DNA from: Streptomyces sp. NBC_01268
Lineage (GTDB): Bacteria > Actinomycetota > Actinomycetes > Streptomycetales > Streptomycetaceae
Direction: 5' to 3'
NCBI RefSeq assembly: GCF_036240795.1
Contig: NZ_CP108454.1
Coordinates: forward strand, 4,154,001-4,218,000
Length of the DNA stretch: 64,000 nucleotides
The translations under genes were made by a program, and so were the position numbers. A model generated the notes under the pieces. That model saw only the letters and a program-made list of their open reading frames with translations. It was not told the DNA's origin and did not search any database. Below are positions 1 through 10,900 of this stretch, piece after piece (position 1 is the first letter of the stretch; the number at the start of each line of letters is the position of its first letter).

Positions 1-403
1 CGAAGACGGGCGCCGGGTCGAGCAGCTTCAGGACCGCGCCGACCAGGAGCAGGAGCACGGCCGCGGTGCCCGCGAGGATCGGGGCGAGGACGGTGACGAT
101 CGCGACGACACCCGCCCCGTCGGCGCCGTTCGCGCCGTCGAGGGCTGCGTCGGTGCCACCGGCACCGGCGGCGCTCGCCGTGCGGAGCTGTTCACGGACC
201 TTCACGAAGTGGTCGTACTCGACCGCGGCGGCCGTCGTGATGAGCGCTGTCGCGTTCAGCGCCATCTCGCGCAGCTGCGCGGTCGTGAACCGGTCGCCGA
301 TGTCGGCGAATCCCGGCCGGTCGTGCGCGGAGCGCAGTGCCTCGTCGAGAACGCGCTCGAACTCGGCGCGGTCCTCGGTCAGCAGGTGCGGAGCCACGTT
401 CAT
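1..403 (-). CDS. Hypothetical membrane protein, partial (runs off the left edge)
   Basis: Only the first ~134 residues are visible because the frame leaves the window. I chose the ATG at 403 because a GGGGG run at about 410-415 lies at a normal ribosome-binding distance; the in-frame ATG at 409 abuts that run. The first ~75 residues are polar and look helical, followed by an Ala/Gly-rich linker and then a long hydrophobic stretch that would make one or two membrane segments. I recognise no family. The gene is read towards the left and stands alone, separated from the metallophosphoesterase by ~165 bp. Confidence 0.6.
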   Translation of the reverse strand, partial: MNVAPHLLTEDRAEFERVLDEALRSAHDRPGFADIGDRFTTAQLREMALNATALITTAAAVEYDHFVKVREQLRTASAAGAGGTDAALDGANGADGAGVVAIVTVLAPILAGTAAVLLLLVGAVLKLLDPAPVF

Positions 404-569
404 GTGCATCCCCCGATGCTCCGTAGGGCCGCAACGGCCCTGGTGAAGCGGCCGGTTTGGCGGAAACGGAGGAGAGCCTGCTACGGATGAGCCGATGGTA
501 TTGCGGTTACGGCACGCGGTGACAGGGTGTTTCGGGAAATCGACTTCCCCGGATGCGCAGGGTTATGCG

Positions 570-1922
<1,353 letters not shown>

Positions 1923-2202
1923 CGACCCCTCCACCACCGTCGCGATGCTCTGCACATCGCGGACCGTTCTGGTCGAGGTGGTCCGCGGTGTCGTCCGCCC
2001 ATCATAGGAATGAGCGTCCTCCTGTGTGACGCACCAGGGGTGGTGAATCCGGGTCCACTCCGGGTTCACCGGTTGTTTCGCCCGAATTGGGAAGGTCCAG
2101 GCCAGGGACGAGGCCGGGCCGCCCCGAGGTTTTGCCTCGACACGGCCCTGAAGTGACGTGCGATCCGATCCGCGGAGTCGCGGTCGGCGGGTCTTCCTCG
2201 GA

Positions 2203-3309
2203 TCAGTCCTTCGAGGGAGACCTCGGCGGGCTGACCGTCGTCCGCGGCGACCTTCGCTGCGAGGAGGTGCGGACGATCAGCTCCGTCGGTATCACCTGCT
2301 CGACCGGTCCGTCCGTCTCGATCCCCTCGATGGCGTCGATGAGGAGCTGGACGACGGCGGTGCCGATCCGGCGGGGCTTGAGCGAGAGCGTCGTGATGGG
2401 CGGTTCGGTGTTGGCGTAGACGGTCGACTCGCTGCAGCAGACCAGCAGCAGGTCGTCCGGCACCCGCAGCCCGTAGCGGCGGGCGGCCGCCAGCAGGTCG
2501 GTGCCGTTGGGGTCGAAGAGGCCGTACACGGCGTCGGGCCGGTCCGGGCGGGCGAGCAGCCGGTCGGCCGCGACGGCGCCCGCGCACGGATCGTGCGCCG
2601 GATAGGCCTCGTAGACGGGGTCCTGGCCGACCCGCTCGCACCAGTTGAGGTAGGCGGTGGTGGACAGGCGGGTGTAGGTGTCGGTGGTGGTGCCGGTGAG
2701 CAGGCCGATCCTGCGGGCGCCGGCGGCGGCGAGGTGGTCGAGCAGATCGAGGACGGCCGCCTCGTGGTCGTTGTCGACCCAGGCGGTGACCGGCAGGGTG
2801 CCGGCCGGGCGCCCGTCGGAGACGACGGGCAGTCCTTGGCGGACGAGTTCGGTGACGACGGGGTCGTGGTCGGAGGGATCGATGACGACGGTCCCGTCGA
2901 GGGCGACGTTCGACCAGACGTCGTGACGGGAGGTGGCGGGCAGGATGACCAGGGCATAGCCGCGAGCGAGCGCGGCCGAGGTGGCGGCTCTGGCCATCTC
3001 CGCGAAGTACGCGAATTCGGTGAAGGTGAAAGGTTCATCCCCGTACGTGGTCACGGTCAGGCCGATGAGGCCCGACTTGCCGGTACGGAGCGTGCGGGCC
3101 GCTGCGGACGGGCGATAGCCCAGCCGGTCTGCGACCTCGCGGACGTGGCGGCGGGTGGCGTCCGGGAGCCGGCCCTTGCCGTTGAGCGCGTCGGAGACAG
3201 TCGTGATGGAGACCCCGGCGGCGGCGGCCACGTCCCGGATGCCCGCTCGGCCCTGCCGGCTTCCCCGGGTCTGTGCCCGGCTCACCTGGTGCTTCCCTGC
3301 TGCTGTCAT
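2203..3309 (-). CDS. LacI-family transcriptional regulator
   Basis: A 368-residue repressor-type protein. An N-terminal LacI helix-turn-helix at about residues 22-75 includes IRDVAAAAGVSITTVSDALN and the hinge-proximal GYRPSAAARTLR. It is followed by a periplasmic-binding-protein-like sensor domain (IGLTVTTYGDEPF, AVYGLFDPNGTDLL, SLKPRRIGTAVVQLL). The ligand is unknown; such proteins usually sense sugars or nucleosides. The ATG at 3309 puts the HTH at a normal distance. It diverges from hisC across a ~360 bp gap. No sugar-uptake genes are adjacent, so the regulon cannot be guessed. Confidence 0.92.
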   Translation of the reverse strand: MTAAGKHQVSRAQTRGSRQGRAGIRDVAAAAGVSITTVSDALNGKGRLPDATRRHVREVADRLGYRPSAAARTLRTGKSGLIGLTVTTYGDEPFTFTEFAYFAEMARAATSAALARGYALVILPATSRHDVWSNVALDGTVVIDPSDHDPVVTELVRQGLPVVSDGRPAGTLPVTAWVDNDHEAAVLDLLDHLAAAGARRIGLLTGTTTDTYTRLSTTAYLNWCERVGQDPVYEAYPAHDPCAGAVAADRLLARPDRPDAVYGLFDPNGTDLLAAARRYGLRVPDDLLLVCCSESTVYANTEPPITTLSLKPRRIGTAVVQLLIDAIEGIETDGPVEQVIPTELIVRTSSQRRSPRTTVSPPRSPSKD

Positions 3310-3667
3310 GGCGAGCCGATAGTAGGGCGAGGGGAGTGGGTTGGGCCGGTCGCATATTCACGCATTGACAGGCACGTTTCTGCATGATCAAAAACAGCTA
3401 ACGCCCTGAGAAACAAAGGGTGTTTGGGCCCTTGCCATGCGACCTGTCGGCCCCGGTACCCATGAGCCTGGCGAGAGGGTCAGGTCTCGAAGAGGTCTCA
3501 ACTCACCTCTACGGGGGATGCGCGCCACGGCGCCCGCCACCGGCGCGCGCCACCCCTGGGCGCGCTCCCCCTGTTGTCGCTCCGTTGTCCACAGGCCATT
3601 CGCAGGGGAGCCGAATCCTCATAAGGTGAGCAGCATTGGCGGTACGGACGGTCGAGGAGGCCACACT
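3310..3667. promoter_or_regulatory. Divergent lacI-type/hisC intergenic region (358 bp)
   Basis: No convincing gene. It must hold the promoters of the LacI regulator (leftward) and hisC (rightward). A TTGACA hexamer lies at 3365-3370 without a clear -10 partner. On the minus strand TACTAT (3318-3323) lies where a -10 box for a short or absent leader of the regulator would be. A perfect DnaA box lies at 3585-3593. GAGGAGG at 3654-3660 is the ribosome-binding site of hisC. Confidence 0.5.
3585..3593 (+). other. DnaA box (TTGTCCACA)
   Basis: A perfect match to the GC-adapted Streptomyces DnaA-box consensus in a non-coding gap. It is isolated here, but other intergenic boxes occur at 19628-19661 and 33852-34085. 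Confidence 0.55.
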
Positions 3668-4765
3668 GTGAGCGAGACCAGCGGGACGAGCACCGGCAGC
3701 CCGAAGCTGCGCGCCGAGCTGGACGGCATCCCCACCTACAAGCCGGGCAAGCCGGCCGCCGCGGGCGGACCGGTCGCCTTCAAGCTCTCGTCGAACGAGA
3801 ACCCCTACCCGCCGCTGCCGGGGGTCATGGAGAGCACGCTGGCCGCGGCCGCGACCTTCAACCGCTACCCGGACATGGCGTGCACGGGGCTGATGAACGA
3901 GCTGGCCGACCGCTTCGGCGTCCCGGTCTCGCACATCGCCACCGGCACCGGCTCGGTCGGCGTCGCCCAGTCGCTGATCCAGTCGACCGCGGGCCCGGGC
4001 GACGAGGTCATGTACGCCTGGCGCTCCTTCGAGGCGTACCCGATCATCACGCAGATCAGCGGGGCGACCTCGGTGCAGGTGCCGCTCACCGACGGCGATG
4101 TGCACGACCTCGACGCGATGGCCGAGGCGATCACCGAGCGGACTCGGCTGATCTTCGTCTGCAACCCCAACAACCCCACGGGCACCGCGGTGCGCCGTGC
4201 CGAGCTGGAGCGCTTCCTGGACCGGGTGCCCTCCGACATCCTCGTGGTGATCGACGAGGCGTACCGCGAGTTCGTCCGCGACACCGAGGTCCCGGACGGC
4301 GTGGAGCTCTACCGCGACCGGCCGAACGTGGCGGTGCTGCGGACCTTCTCGAAGGCGTACGGCCTGGCCGGGCTGCGGGTCGGTTTCGCGATCGCCCACG
4401 AGCCGGTGGCCGCGGCGCTGCGCAAGACGGCGGTGCCGTTCGGCGTCAGCCAGCTCGCGCAGGACGCGGCGGTGGCCTCGCTGCGGGCGGAGGACGAGCT
4501 GCTCGGGCGGGTCGGCTCGCTGGTCGCCGAGCGCGCGCGGGTCCATGCGGGGCTCGTGGCCCAGGGCTGGACCGTGCCGGACACCCAGGCGAACTTCGTC
4601 TGGCTGCGGCTCGGCGAGCGGACCATGGACTTCGCGGCGGAGTGCGAGCGGCACGGCGTGGTGGTGCGTCCGTTCGCGGGCGAGGGCGTCCGCGTCACGA
4701 TCGGTGAGACCGAGGCGAACGACCTGTTCCTGAAGGCGGCGGAGGGCTTCCGCCAGGAGGGCTGA
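3668..4765 (+). CDS. hisC: Histidinol-phosphate aminotransferase family protein
   Basis: A 365-residue fold-type I PLP aminotransferase of the HisC/Pat type. HisC converts imidazole-acetol phosphate and glutamate to histidinol phosphate; the Pat subgroup acts on phenylpyruvate. Visible marks are [12 protein letters not shown] near the N-terminus, [19 protein letters not shown] and the PLP lysine in [16 protein letters not shown]. The GTG at 3668 is chosen because GAGGAGG ends 7 nt upstream; the longer frame to 3437 reads through the promoter. It is outside any his operon and stands alone. With pheA also in the window, an aromatic aminotransferase role is possible, but sequence alone does not decide. 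Confidence 0.88.
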   Translation: MSETSGTSTGSPKLRAELDGIPTYKPGKPAAAGGPVAFKLSSNENPYPPLPGVMESTLAAAATFNRYPDMACTGLMNELADRFGVPVSHIATGTGSVGVAQSLIQSTAGPGDEVMYAWRSFEAYPIITQISGATSVQVPLTDGDVHDLDAMAEAITERTRLIFVCNPNNPTGTAVRRAELERFLDRVPSDILVVIDEAYREFVRDTEVPDGVELYRDRPNVAVLRTFSKAYGLAGLRVGFAIAHEPVAAALRKTAVPFGVSQLAQDAAVASLRAEDELLGRVGSLVAERARVHAGLVAQGWTVPDTQANFVWLRLGERTMDFAAECERHGVVVRPFAGEGVRVTIGETEANDLFLKAAEGFRQEG

Positions 4766-4774
4766 TCAGCCCTC
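4757..4774. terminator. 18-bp perfect palindrome at the hisC stop codon
   Basis: GAGGGCTGATCAGCCCTC is a perfect palindrome containing the hisC stop codon, in the 32-bp gap between hisC and the convergent cyclophilin-like gene. As RNA it would form a tight stem in either direction, so a bidirectional terminator is the simplest reading. A protein-binding palindrome is the alternative. Confidence 0.4.
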
Positions 4775-4797
4775 GGAGGGTCCGTACGACGGGGCGG

Positions 4798-5178
4798 TCA
4801 GCTGCCGGCCGCCTCGACCCGGATCACGTCGCCGTCCCGCACGGTGGCGAGGATCCGGGGATCCCCGTCCAGCGCGCCCAGGATGTTGCACGGGCCGGCG
4901 AGCCGCGGCTCGTCCCCGAGCGAGATGGGGGTCGGGCCGTAGGGGAGGGCGAGTGCGTCGCCCTCGGTCCAGAAGGCCACCGTGCCCGGTGCGACCACCT
5001 GTCGGGCGCCGGACTCGACGGGGACGGAGACGGGTGTGACGAAGTAGACCTCCTCGCCCCAGGTCCGTGCGGTGGAGACGATCGGAAGAGCCCCCATGAG
5101 CGCCTTGCTCGTGGGGGTTTCGTCGATGGTGGCGGTGGTGTGGCCGGCGGGCCAGGAGATGCGTATCCGAAGGGTCAT
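4798..5178 (-). CDS. Cyclophilin-like fold protein (DUF369/Cyclophil_like)
   Basis: A 126-residue single-domain protein with the pattern of the cyclophilin-like family typified by TM1367: an N-terminal strand (LRIRISW), TSKALMGALPIVSTARTWGEEVYFVTPV, then AFWTEGDALALPYGPTPIS and a C-terminal GDVIRVEAAG. Family members share the cyclophilin barrel, but prolyl isomerase activity is not established for them. It has no signal peptide. The ATG at 5178 begins the conserved strand. It is convergent with hisC and divergent from cydA, sharing the intergenic region that carries the Rex operator. Confidence 0.8.
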   Translation of the reverse strand: MTLRIRISWPAGHTTATIDETPTSKALMGALPIVSTARTWGEEVYFVTPVSVPVESGARQVVAPGTVAFWTEGDALALPYGPTPISLGDEPRLAGPCNILGALDGDPRILATVRDGDVIRVEAAGS

Positions 5179-5267
5179 GGCCCGGATTCAACAATATGTT
5201 GAAGTCCTTGGGAAGGGGTGACCCCTCGTAGGGGGCCCCCGGTCGAAGGTACGGATTTCGTATGAGC

Positions 5268-5273
5268 CATAAT
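5268..5273 (+). promoter_or_regulatory. Candidate -10 box of the cyd operon (CATAAT)
   Basis: CATAAT lies immediately upstream of the Rex palindrome, so a repressor bound at 5283-5298 would cover the start site. No clear -35 hexamer is visible 17-18 bp upstream; the assignment is tentative. Confidence 0.35.
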
Positions 5274-5282
5274 GCTTGTGAA

Positions 5283-5298
5283 TGTGAACGCGTTCACA
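5283..5298 (+). promoter_or_regulatory. Rex operator (ROP) upstream of cydA
   Basis: TGTGAACGCGTTCACA is a perfect 16-bp palindrome identical to the core consensus of the NADH/NAD+-sensing repressor Rex of Streptomyces. Rex is known to repress cydABCD until NADH rises under oxygen limitation. It sits ~83 bp before the cydA start. An outer inverted repeat (GCTTGTGAA at 5274-5282 with TTCACAAGC at 5293-5301) shares the right arm, so the left half-site is duplicated. Confidence 0.93.
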
Positions 5299-5380
5299 AG
5301 CGTGTCCCTGTTCCTCCCCGGATGGGTGGGATTAAAGGGGCAAACTGCCGTTGTGACCACGGCGATGTAAGGAGAACGAC

Positions 5381-6886
5381 GTGGACCTAGCTTTGGCGCC
5401 GGAGACGCTGGCGCGCTGGCAGTTCGGCATCACCACCGTCTACCACTTTCTCTTCGTCCCGCTGACGATCTCCCTCGCCGCCCTCACGGCCGGTCTCCAG
5501 ACGGCCTGGGTGCGCACCGAGAACGAGAAGTACCTCAGGGCGACGAAGTTCTGGGGCAAGCTCTTCCTGATCAACATCGCCATGGGTGTCGTCACCGGCA
5601 TCGTGCAGGAGTTCCAGTTCGGCATGAACTGGTCGGACTACTCCCGCTTCGTCGGTGACATCTTCGGAGCGCCCCTCGCCTTCGAGGCCCTGATCGCGTT
5701 CTTCTTCGAGTCCACCTTCATCGGCCTGTGGATCTTCGGCTGGGACAAGCTGCCGAAGAAGATCCACCTCGCCTGCATCTGGATGGTGTCGATCGGCACG
5801 GTCCTGTCCGCGTACTTCATCCTCGCGGCCAACTCCTGGATGCAGCACCCGGTGGGCTACCGGATCAATCCCGAGCGGGGACGGGCCGAGCTCACCGACT
5901 TCTGGCAGGTGCTCACCCAGAACACCGCGCTCACCCAGTTCTTCCACACCATCACGGCGGCCTTCCTGGTCGGCGGCGCGTTCATGGTGGGCATCTCCGC
6001 CTTCCACCTGGCGCGCAAGCGCCACATCGCCGTGATGCGGACCTCGCTGCGGGTCGGCCTGATCACCCTGATCATCGCGGGCCTCGGCACCGCGATCAGC
6101 GGTGACCTGCTCGGCAAGGTCATGTTCAAGCAGCAGCCCATGAAGATGGCCGCGGCCGAGGCGCTCTGGGACGGCGAGGCGCCCGCACCCTTCTCCGTGT
6201 TCGCCTACGGCGACGTCGAGAAGGGCCACAACACGGTCGCCATCGAGATCCCGGGCCTGCTGTCGTTCCTCGCGAACGACGACTTCAGCTCGTACGTCCC
6301 GGGCATCAACGACGTCAACAAGGCCGAGCAGGAGAAGTTCGGCCCCGGCGACTACCGGCCGAACATCCCCGTCGCCTACTGGGGCTTCCGCTGGATGATC
6401 GGCTTCGGCATGGCCTCGCTGGCCATCGGGGTCGTGGGCCTCTGGCTGACCCGCAAGAAGTTCATGCTGGCGCCGGGGCTGCGGACCGGTGATGACGAGG
6501 TGCCCAATCTGGTGCTGTTCAAGCGGAAGGCGCTCAGCCCCCGCCTGGGCAAGTGGTACTGGATCATCGCCCTGTGGACCATGGCCTTCCCGCTGATCGC
6601 CAACTCCTGGGGCTGGATCTTCACCGAGATGGGCCGCCAGCCGTGGGTCGTCTACGGCGTGCTGCGCACCCGTGACGCCGTCTCCCCCGGGGTCTCCACG
6701 GCCGAGGTGCTCACGTCGATGATCGCCTTCACCCTCCTCTACGCCGTGCTCGCCGTGATCGAGGTGAAGCTGCTCGTCAAGTACGTCAAGGCCGGCCCGC
6801 CCGAGCTCACCGAGGACGACCTCAACCCGCCCACCAAGATCGGCGGGGACCGCGACCCCGACCGGCCCATGGCCTTCTCGTACTGA
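5381..6886 (+). CDS. cydA: Cytochrome bd ubiquinol/menaquinol oxidase subunit I
   Basis: A 501-residue polytopic membrane protein carrying the haems of the bd-type quinol oxidase, which reduces oxygen to water at high affinity without pumping protons. Visible are the N-terminal histidine (near residue 22, TTVYHFLFVPLT), the second haem histidine near residue 189 (FFHTITAAF), acidic residues in the third helix (FEALIAFFFESTF) and the hallmark GRQPWVVYG near the C-terminus. The loop between is of the short-Q-loop type. The start is GTG at 5381 with AAGGAG just upstream. First gene of cydA-cydB-cydCD, under the Rex operator at 5283. Confidence 0.97.
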   Translation: MDLALAPETLARWQFGITTVYHFLFVPLTISLAALTAGLQTAWVRTENEKYLRATKFWGKLFLINIAMGVVTGIVQEFQFGMNWSDYSRFVGDIFGAPLAFEALIAFFFESTFIGLWIFGWDKLPKKIHLACIWMVSIGTVLSAYFILAANSWMQHPVGYRINPERGRAELTDFWQVLTQNTALTQFFHTITAAFLVGGAFMVGISAFHLARKRHIAVMRTSLRVGLITLIIAGLGTAISGDLLGKVMFKQQPMKMAAAEALWDGEAPAPFSVFAYGDVEKGHNTVAIEIPGLLSFLANDDFSSYVPGINDVNKAEQEKFGPGDYRPNIPVAYWGFRWMIGFGMASLAIGVVGLWLTRKKFMLAPGLRTGDDEVPNLVLFKRKALSPRLGKWYWIIALWTMAFPLIANSWGWIFTEMGRQPWVVYGVLRTRDAVSPGVSTAEVLTSMIAFTLLYAVLAVIEVKLLVKYVKAGPPELTEDDLNPPTKIGGDRDPDRPMAFSY

Positions 6887-6904
6887 GGCTCAGGAGATCG
6901 AGGC

Positions 6905-7906
6905 ATGGAACTCCACGACGTCTGGTTCGTACTCATCGCCGTCCTCTGGATCGGCTACTTCTTCCTCGAAGGATTCGACTTCGGGATCGGAGTCCTGACC
7001 AAGCTGCTCGCGCGCGACCGCACCGAGAAGCGGGTCCTCATCAACACCATCGGTCCCGTCTGGGACGGCAACGAGGTGTGGCTGCTGACGGCCGGCGGGG
7101 CGACCTTCGCCGCCTTCCCCGAGTGGTACGCGACGCTCTTCTCGGGCTTCTACCTGCCGCTGCTGATCATCCTGCTCTGCCTGATCGTGCGGGGTGTCGC
7201 CTTCGAGTACCGGGCGAAGCGGCCCGAGGAGAAGTGGCAGCGCAACTGGGAGCAGGCCATCTTCTGGACCTCCCTGGTCCCCGCGTTCCTGTGGGGCGTG
7301 GCCTTCGGCAACATCGTGCGCGGCGTGAAGATCGACCGCGAGATGGAGTACGTGGGCACCTTCTGGGACCTGCTCAACCCGTACGCCCTGCTCGGCGGAG
7401 CGGTCACGCTCACCCTGTTCACCTTCCACGGGGCCGTCTTCGCCTCGCTCAAGACGCTCGGTGACATCCGTACCCGGGCCCGGGCGCTCGCGCTCAAGCT
7501 GGGTCTGGTCACCGCGGTGCTCGCGCTCGTCTTCCTCATCTGGACCCAGGTGGACAAGGGTGACGGCTGGAGCCTGCTGGCGCTGGTGATCGCGGCGGTG
7601 TGCCTGGTCGGGGCGATCGGGGCGATCAAGGTCGGGCGCGAGGGCTGGTCGTTCGCGCTCTCGGGGATCACGATCGCCGCCGCGGTGGCGATGCTCTTCC
7701 TGGCACTGTTCCCGAACGTCATGCCCTCCTCGCTCGACCCCGCGTGGAGCCTCACGGTCACCAACGCGTCGTCGAGCCCGTACACGCTCAAGATCATGAC
7801 CTGGTGCGCGGCCATCGCGACCCCGCTCGTGCTGCTCTACCAGAGCTGGACCTACTGGGTGTTCCGCAAGCGGATCGGCACGCAGAACATCGCCCAGGCC
7901 CACTAG
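6905..7906 (+). CDS. cydB: Cytochrome bd oxidase subunit II
   Basis: 333 residues with about eight hydrophobic segments; structural partner of CydA. The family N-terminus is clear (VWFVLIAVLWIGYFFLEGFD), as is the conserved GPVWDGNEVWLLTAGGA. It is shorter than the E. coli subunit (~379 residues), as is usual in actinobacteria. It starts 18 bp after cydA with CAGGAG upstream, so the two are co-transcribed and translated together. Confidence 0.96.
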   Translation: MELHDVWFVLIAVLWIGYFFLEGFDFGIGVLTKLLARDRTEKRVLINTIGPVWDGNEVWLLTAGGATFAAFPEWYATLFSGFYLPLLIILLCLIVRGVAFEYRAKRPEEKWQRNWEQAIFWTSLVPAFLWGVAFGNIVRGVKIDREMEYVGTFWDLLNPYALLGGAVTLTLFTFHGAVFASLKTLGDIRTRARALALKLGLVTAVLALVFLIWTQVDKGDGWSLLALVIAAVCLVGAIGAIKVGREGWSFALSGITIAAAVAMLFLALFPNVMPSSLDPAWSLTVTNASSSPYTLKIMTWCAAIATPLVLLYQSWTYWVFRKRIGTQNIAQAH

Positions 7907-7958
7907 GCCGTGTCCGACCGCCCGGAGCCGACCCGCCCCGGCCTCTTCAGGGGAGGAT

Positions 7959-7972
7959 GTTTCACGTGAAAC
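7959..7972 (+). other. parS site (ParB-binding palindrome) overlapping the cydCD start
   Basis: GTTTCACGTGAAAC is a perfect 14-bp palindrome and the exact consensus of Streptomyces parS, the centromere-like site bound by ParB and clustered around oriC. It spans 7959-7972, so the proposed cydCD start codon (GTG at 7966) is at its centre. ParB bound here would cover the translation start region of the DNA. Confidence 0.85.
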
Positions 7973-10900
7973 CGATCGATCCGAGGCTGCTCCACCACGC
8001 CCGCGCGACCCGGGTCTTCCTCACGGCGGTGGTCGGGCTCGGCCTCGTCGGGGCGGTGCTGGTCGTCGCCCAGGCGATGCTCGTCGCCGAGCTCGTGGTG
8101 GGGGCCTTCCAGAAGGGTCTGTCGGTTTCCGGGCTCACCACGCCCCTGCTGCTGCTCGCCGGAGTGGCGGCGGGGCGGGGGCTGGTCGCCTGGCTGACCG
8201 AGCTCGCCGCCCACCGGGCGAGCGCGGCGGTCAAGTCCGAGCTGCGCGGGCGGCTGCTCCGGCACGCGGCCCGGCTCGGCCCGGGATGGCTGAGCGGGCA
8301 GAAGGCCGGTTCGCTGGCCGCGCTCGCGACGCGGGGCGTGGACGCGCTGGACGACTACTTCGCCCGCTACCTGCCGCAGCTGGGGCTCGCGGTGGTGGTC
8401 CCGGTGGCGGTCCTCGCCCGGATCGTCACCGAGGACTGGGTCTCGGCCGCGATCATCGTGGTGACGCTGCCGCTCATCCCCGTCTTCATGATCCTGATCG
8501 GCTGGTACACCCAGGCCCGGATGGACCGTCAGTGGAAGCTGCTGTCCCGCCTGTCGGGACACTTCCTCGACGTGGTGGCCGGGCTGCCCACGCTCAAGGT
8601 CTTCGGCCGGGCCAAGGCCCAGGCCGAGAACATCCGGTCGATCACCGCCGACTACCGGCGGGCGACCATGCGGACGCTGCGGATCGCGTTCCTCTCCTCC
8701 TTCGCCCTCGAACTGCTCGCCACCCTCTCGGTGGCCCTGGTCGCCGTCACCATCGGCATGCGGCTGGTCCACGGGGACCTCGACCTGTACACCGGCCTGG
8801 TCATCCTGATCCTGGCGCCGGAGGCCTATCTGCCGCTGCGGCAGGTGGGGGCGCAGTACCACGCGGCGGCCGAGGGACTCGCCGCCGCCGAGGAGATCTT
8901 CGAGGTCCTGGAGAGCCCGGTGCCGGACGCCGGTACGGGGCCGGTGCCCGCTTCCGTACGGCTGGAGCTCGACCGGGTGACGGTGCGTCACGCGGGGCGC
9001 GCGGAGCCCTCACTGGACGCCGCCTCGCTGACCGTGGCGCCCGGCGAGACGGTGGCCCTGGTGGGGCCGAGCGGGGCCGGGAAGTCGACGCTCCTCGACG
9101 TGGTCCTCGGCTTCGTGACCCCGGAGGAGGGCGGCTCGGTCCGGGTCGACGGCACCGAGCTGGCCTCCCTGGACCTGGAGGAGTGGCGGTCGCGGATCGC
9201 CTGGGTGCCGCAGCGCCCCTACCTGTTCGCCGGGACGATCGCCGAGAACGTGCGCCTGGCCCGGCCGGACGCCCCCGACGAGGCGGTGCGCCGCGCCCTG
9301 CGGGACGCGGGCGCCGAGGAGTTCGTCGCCGAGCTGCCCGAGGGCACGGAGACCCTGCTCGGCGAGGACGGCGCCGGCCTGTCCGCCGGACAGCGCCAGC
9401 GCCTCGCCCTCGCCCGGGCGTTCCTGGCCGACCGGCCGCTGCTGCTCCTGGACGAGCCGACGGCCGCGCTGGACGGCGCGACCGAGGCCGCCGTCGTGGA
9501 CGCCGTCCGCCGCCTCGCCGAGGGCCGTACGGTCCTGCTCGTCGTGCACCGGCCGGCACTGCTCGCGGTCGCGGACCGGGTGGTGCGGATCGAGGGCGCC
9601 CCGGCCGCCGACGAGGCCGCCGCCCCGGACTCCCCCGTCGCGGCGGCCCGCCTCACCGACGACCTGGGCGAGCCGTTCCCGTCGCGCGCGGGCGACGCGG
9701 CCGAAGAGGACGCGCCCGGGGGCCGCGAGCCCGGGGGCGCCGACGGCTCCCCCGCGCGCTCGGTCCTCGGGCGGGTCCGGGCCATGGCCGGGGAGCTGCG
9801 GGGCCGCATGGCGCTCGCGCTGCTGCTCGGCAGCCTGGCGCTCGGCTCCGCCGTCGGGCTCATGGCCGTCTCCGGCTGGCTCATCTCCCGGGCCTCCGAA
9901 CAGCCGCCCGTGCTCTATCTGATGGTCGCCGTCACCGCGACCCGGGCCTTCGGCATCGGGCGGGCCGTGTTCCGCTACGCCGAGCGGATCGTCTCGCACG
10001 ACGCCGTGCTGCGGATGCTCGCCGACCTGCGGGTGGCCGTCTACCGGCGCCTGGAGCGGATCGCCCCCGCCGGACTGCGCCGCACGCGAGGCGGCGACCT
10101 GCTCGCCCGGCTCGTCCAGGACGTCGACGCCCTCCAGGACTACTGGCTGCGCTGGCTGCTGCCGGCGGGCGCCGCCCTGGTCGTCGGCGCCGGTTCGGTC
10201 GGATTCACCGCCTGGCTGCTGCCCGAGGCCGGCGCCGTGCTCGCCGCGGGCCTTCTGCTCGCCGGAGTGGGCGTCCCGCTGATCGGCGGCGCGCTCGCCC
10301 GCCGGGCCGAACGGCAGCTCGCGCCCGCCCGCGGCACGCTCACCACCGCCGTGGTCGACCTGCTGCGGGGCTGCGCCGAACTCACCGTCGCCGGAGCCCT
10401 CAAGGACCGCGTGGAGCGGGCCGGCGCGGCCGACCGCACGCTGACCGGCATCTCCTCCCGCCAGTCCGCCGCCACCGCGCTCAGCGCCGGACTGTCCGCC
10501 CTGATCTGCGGCCTCACCGTCGCCGGGGCCGCGCTCGTGGGCGTCCAGGCGGTACGCGACGGGCGGCTGGAGGGGGTCGCGCTCGCCGTCGTCGTGCTCA
10601 CCCCGCTCGCCGCCTTCGAGGCCGTCACCGGGCTGCCGCTGGCCGTTCAGTACCGCCAGCGGGTGCGGCGCAGCGCCGAGCGGGTCTTCGACGTGCTCGA
10701 CGCCCCCGTGCCCGTACACGAGCCGGAGGTCCCCGCGGCGCCGCCGGCCGACCCCTTCCCGCTGGAGCTCGCCGGGCTCACCGCCCGGCACGCCGGACAG
10801 GACAGGCCCGCGCTGGACGCCTTCGCGCTCACCCTGGAGGCCGGCCGGCGGGTGGCCGTGGTCGGCGCCTCCGGCTCCGGCAAGACCACGCTGGCACAGG

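Noticed and set aside
7957..7959. ATG at 7957 as the cydCD start
   Set aside because: The GGAGG directly abuts this ATG, leaving no spacer. The in-frame GTG at 7966 has a 9-nt spacing.
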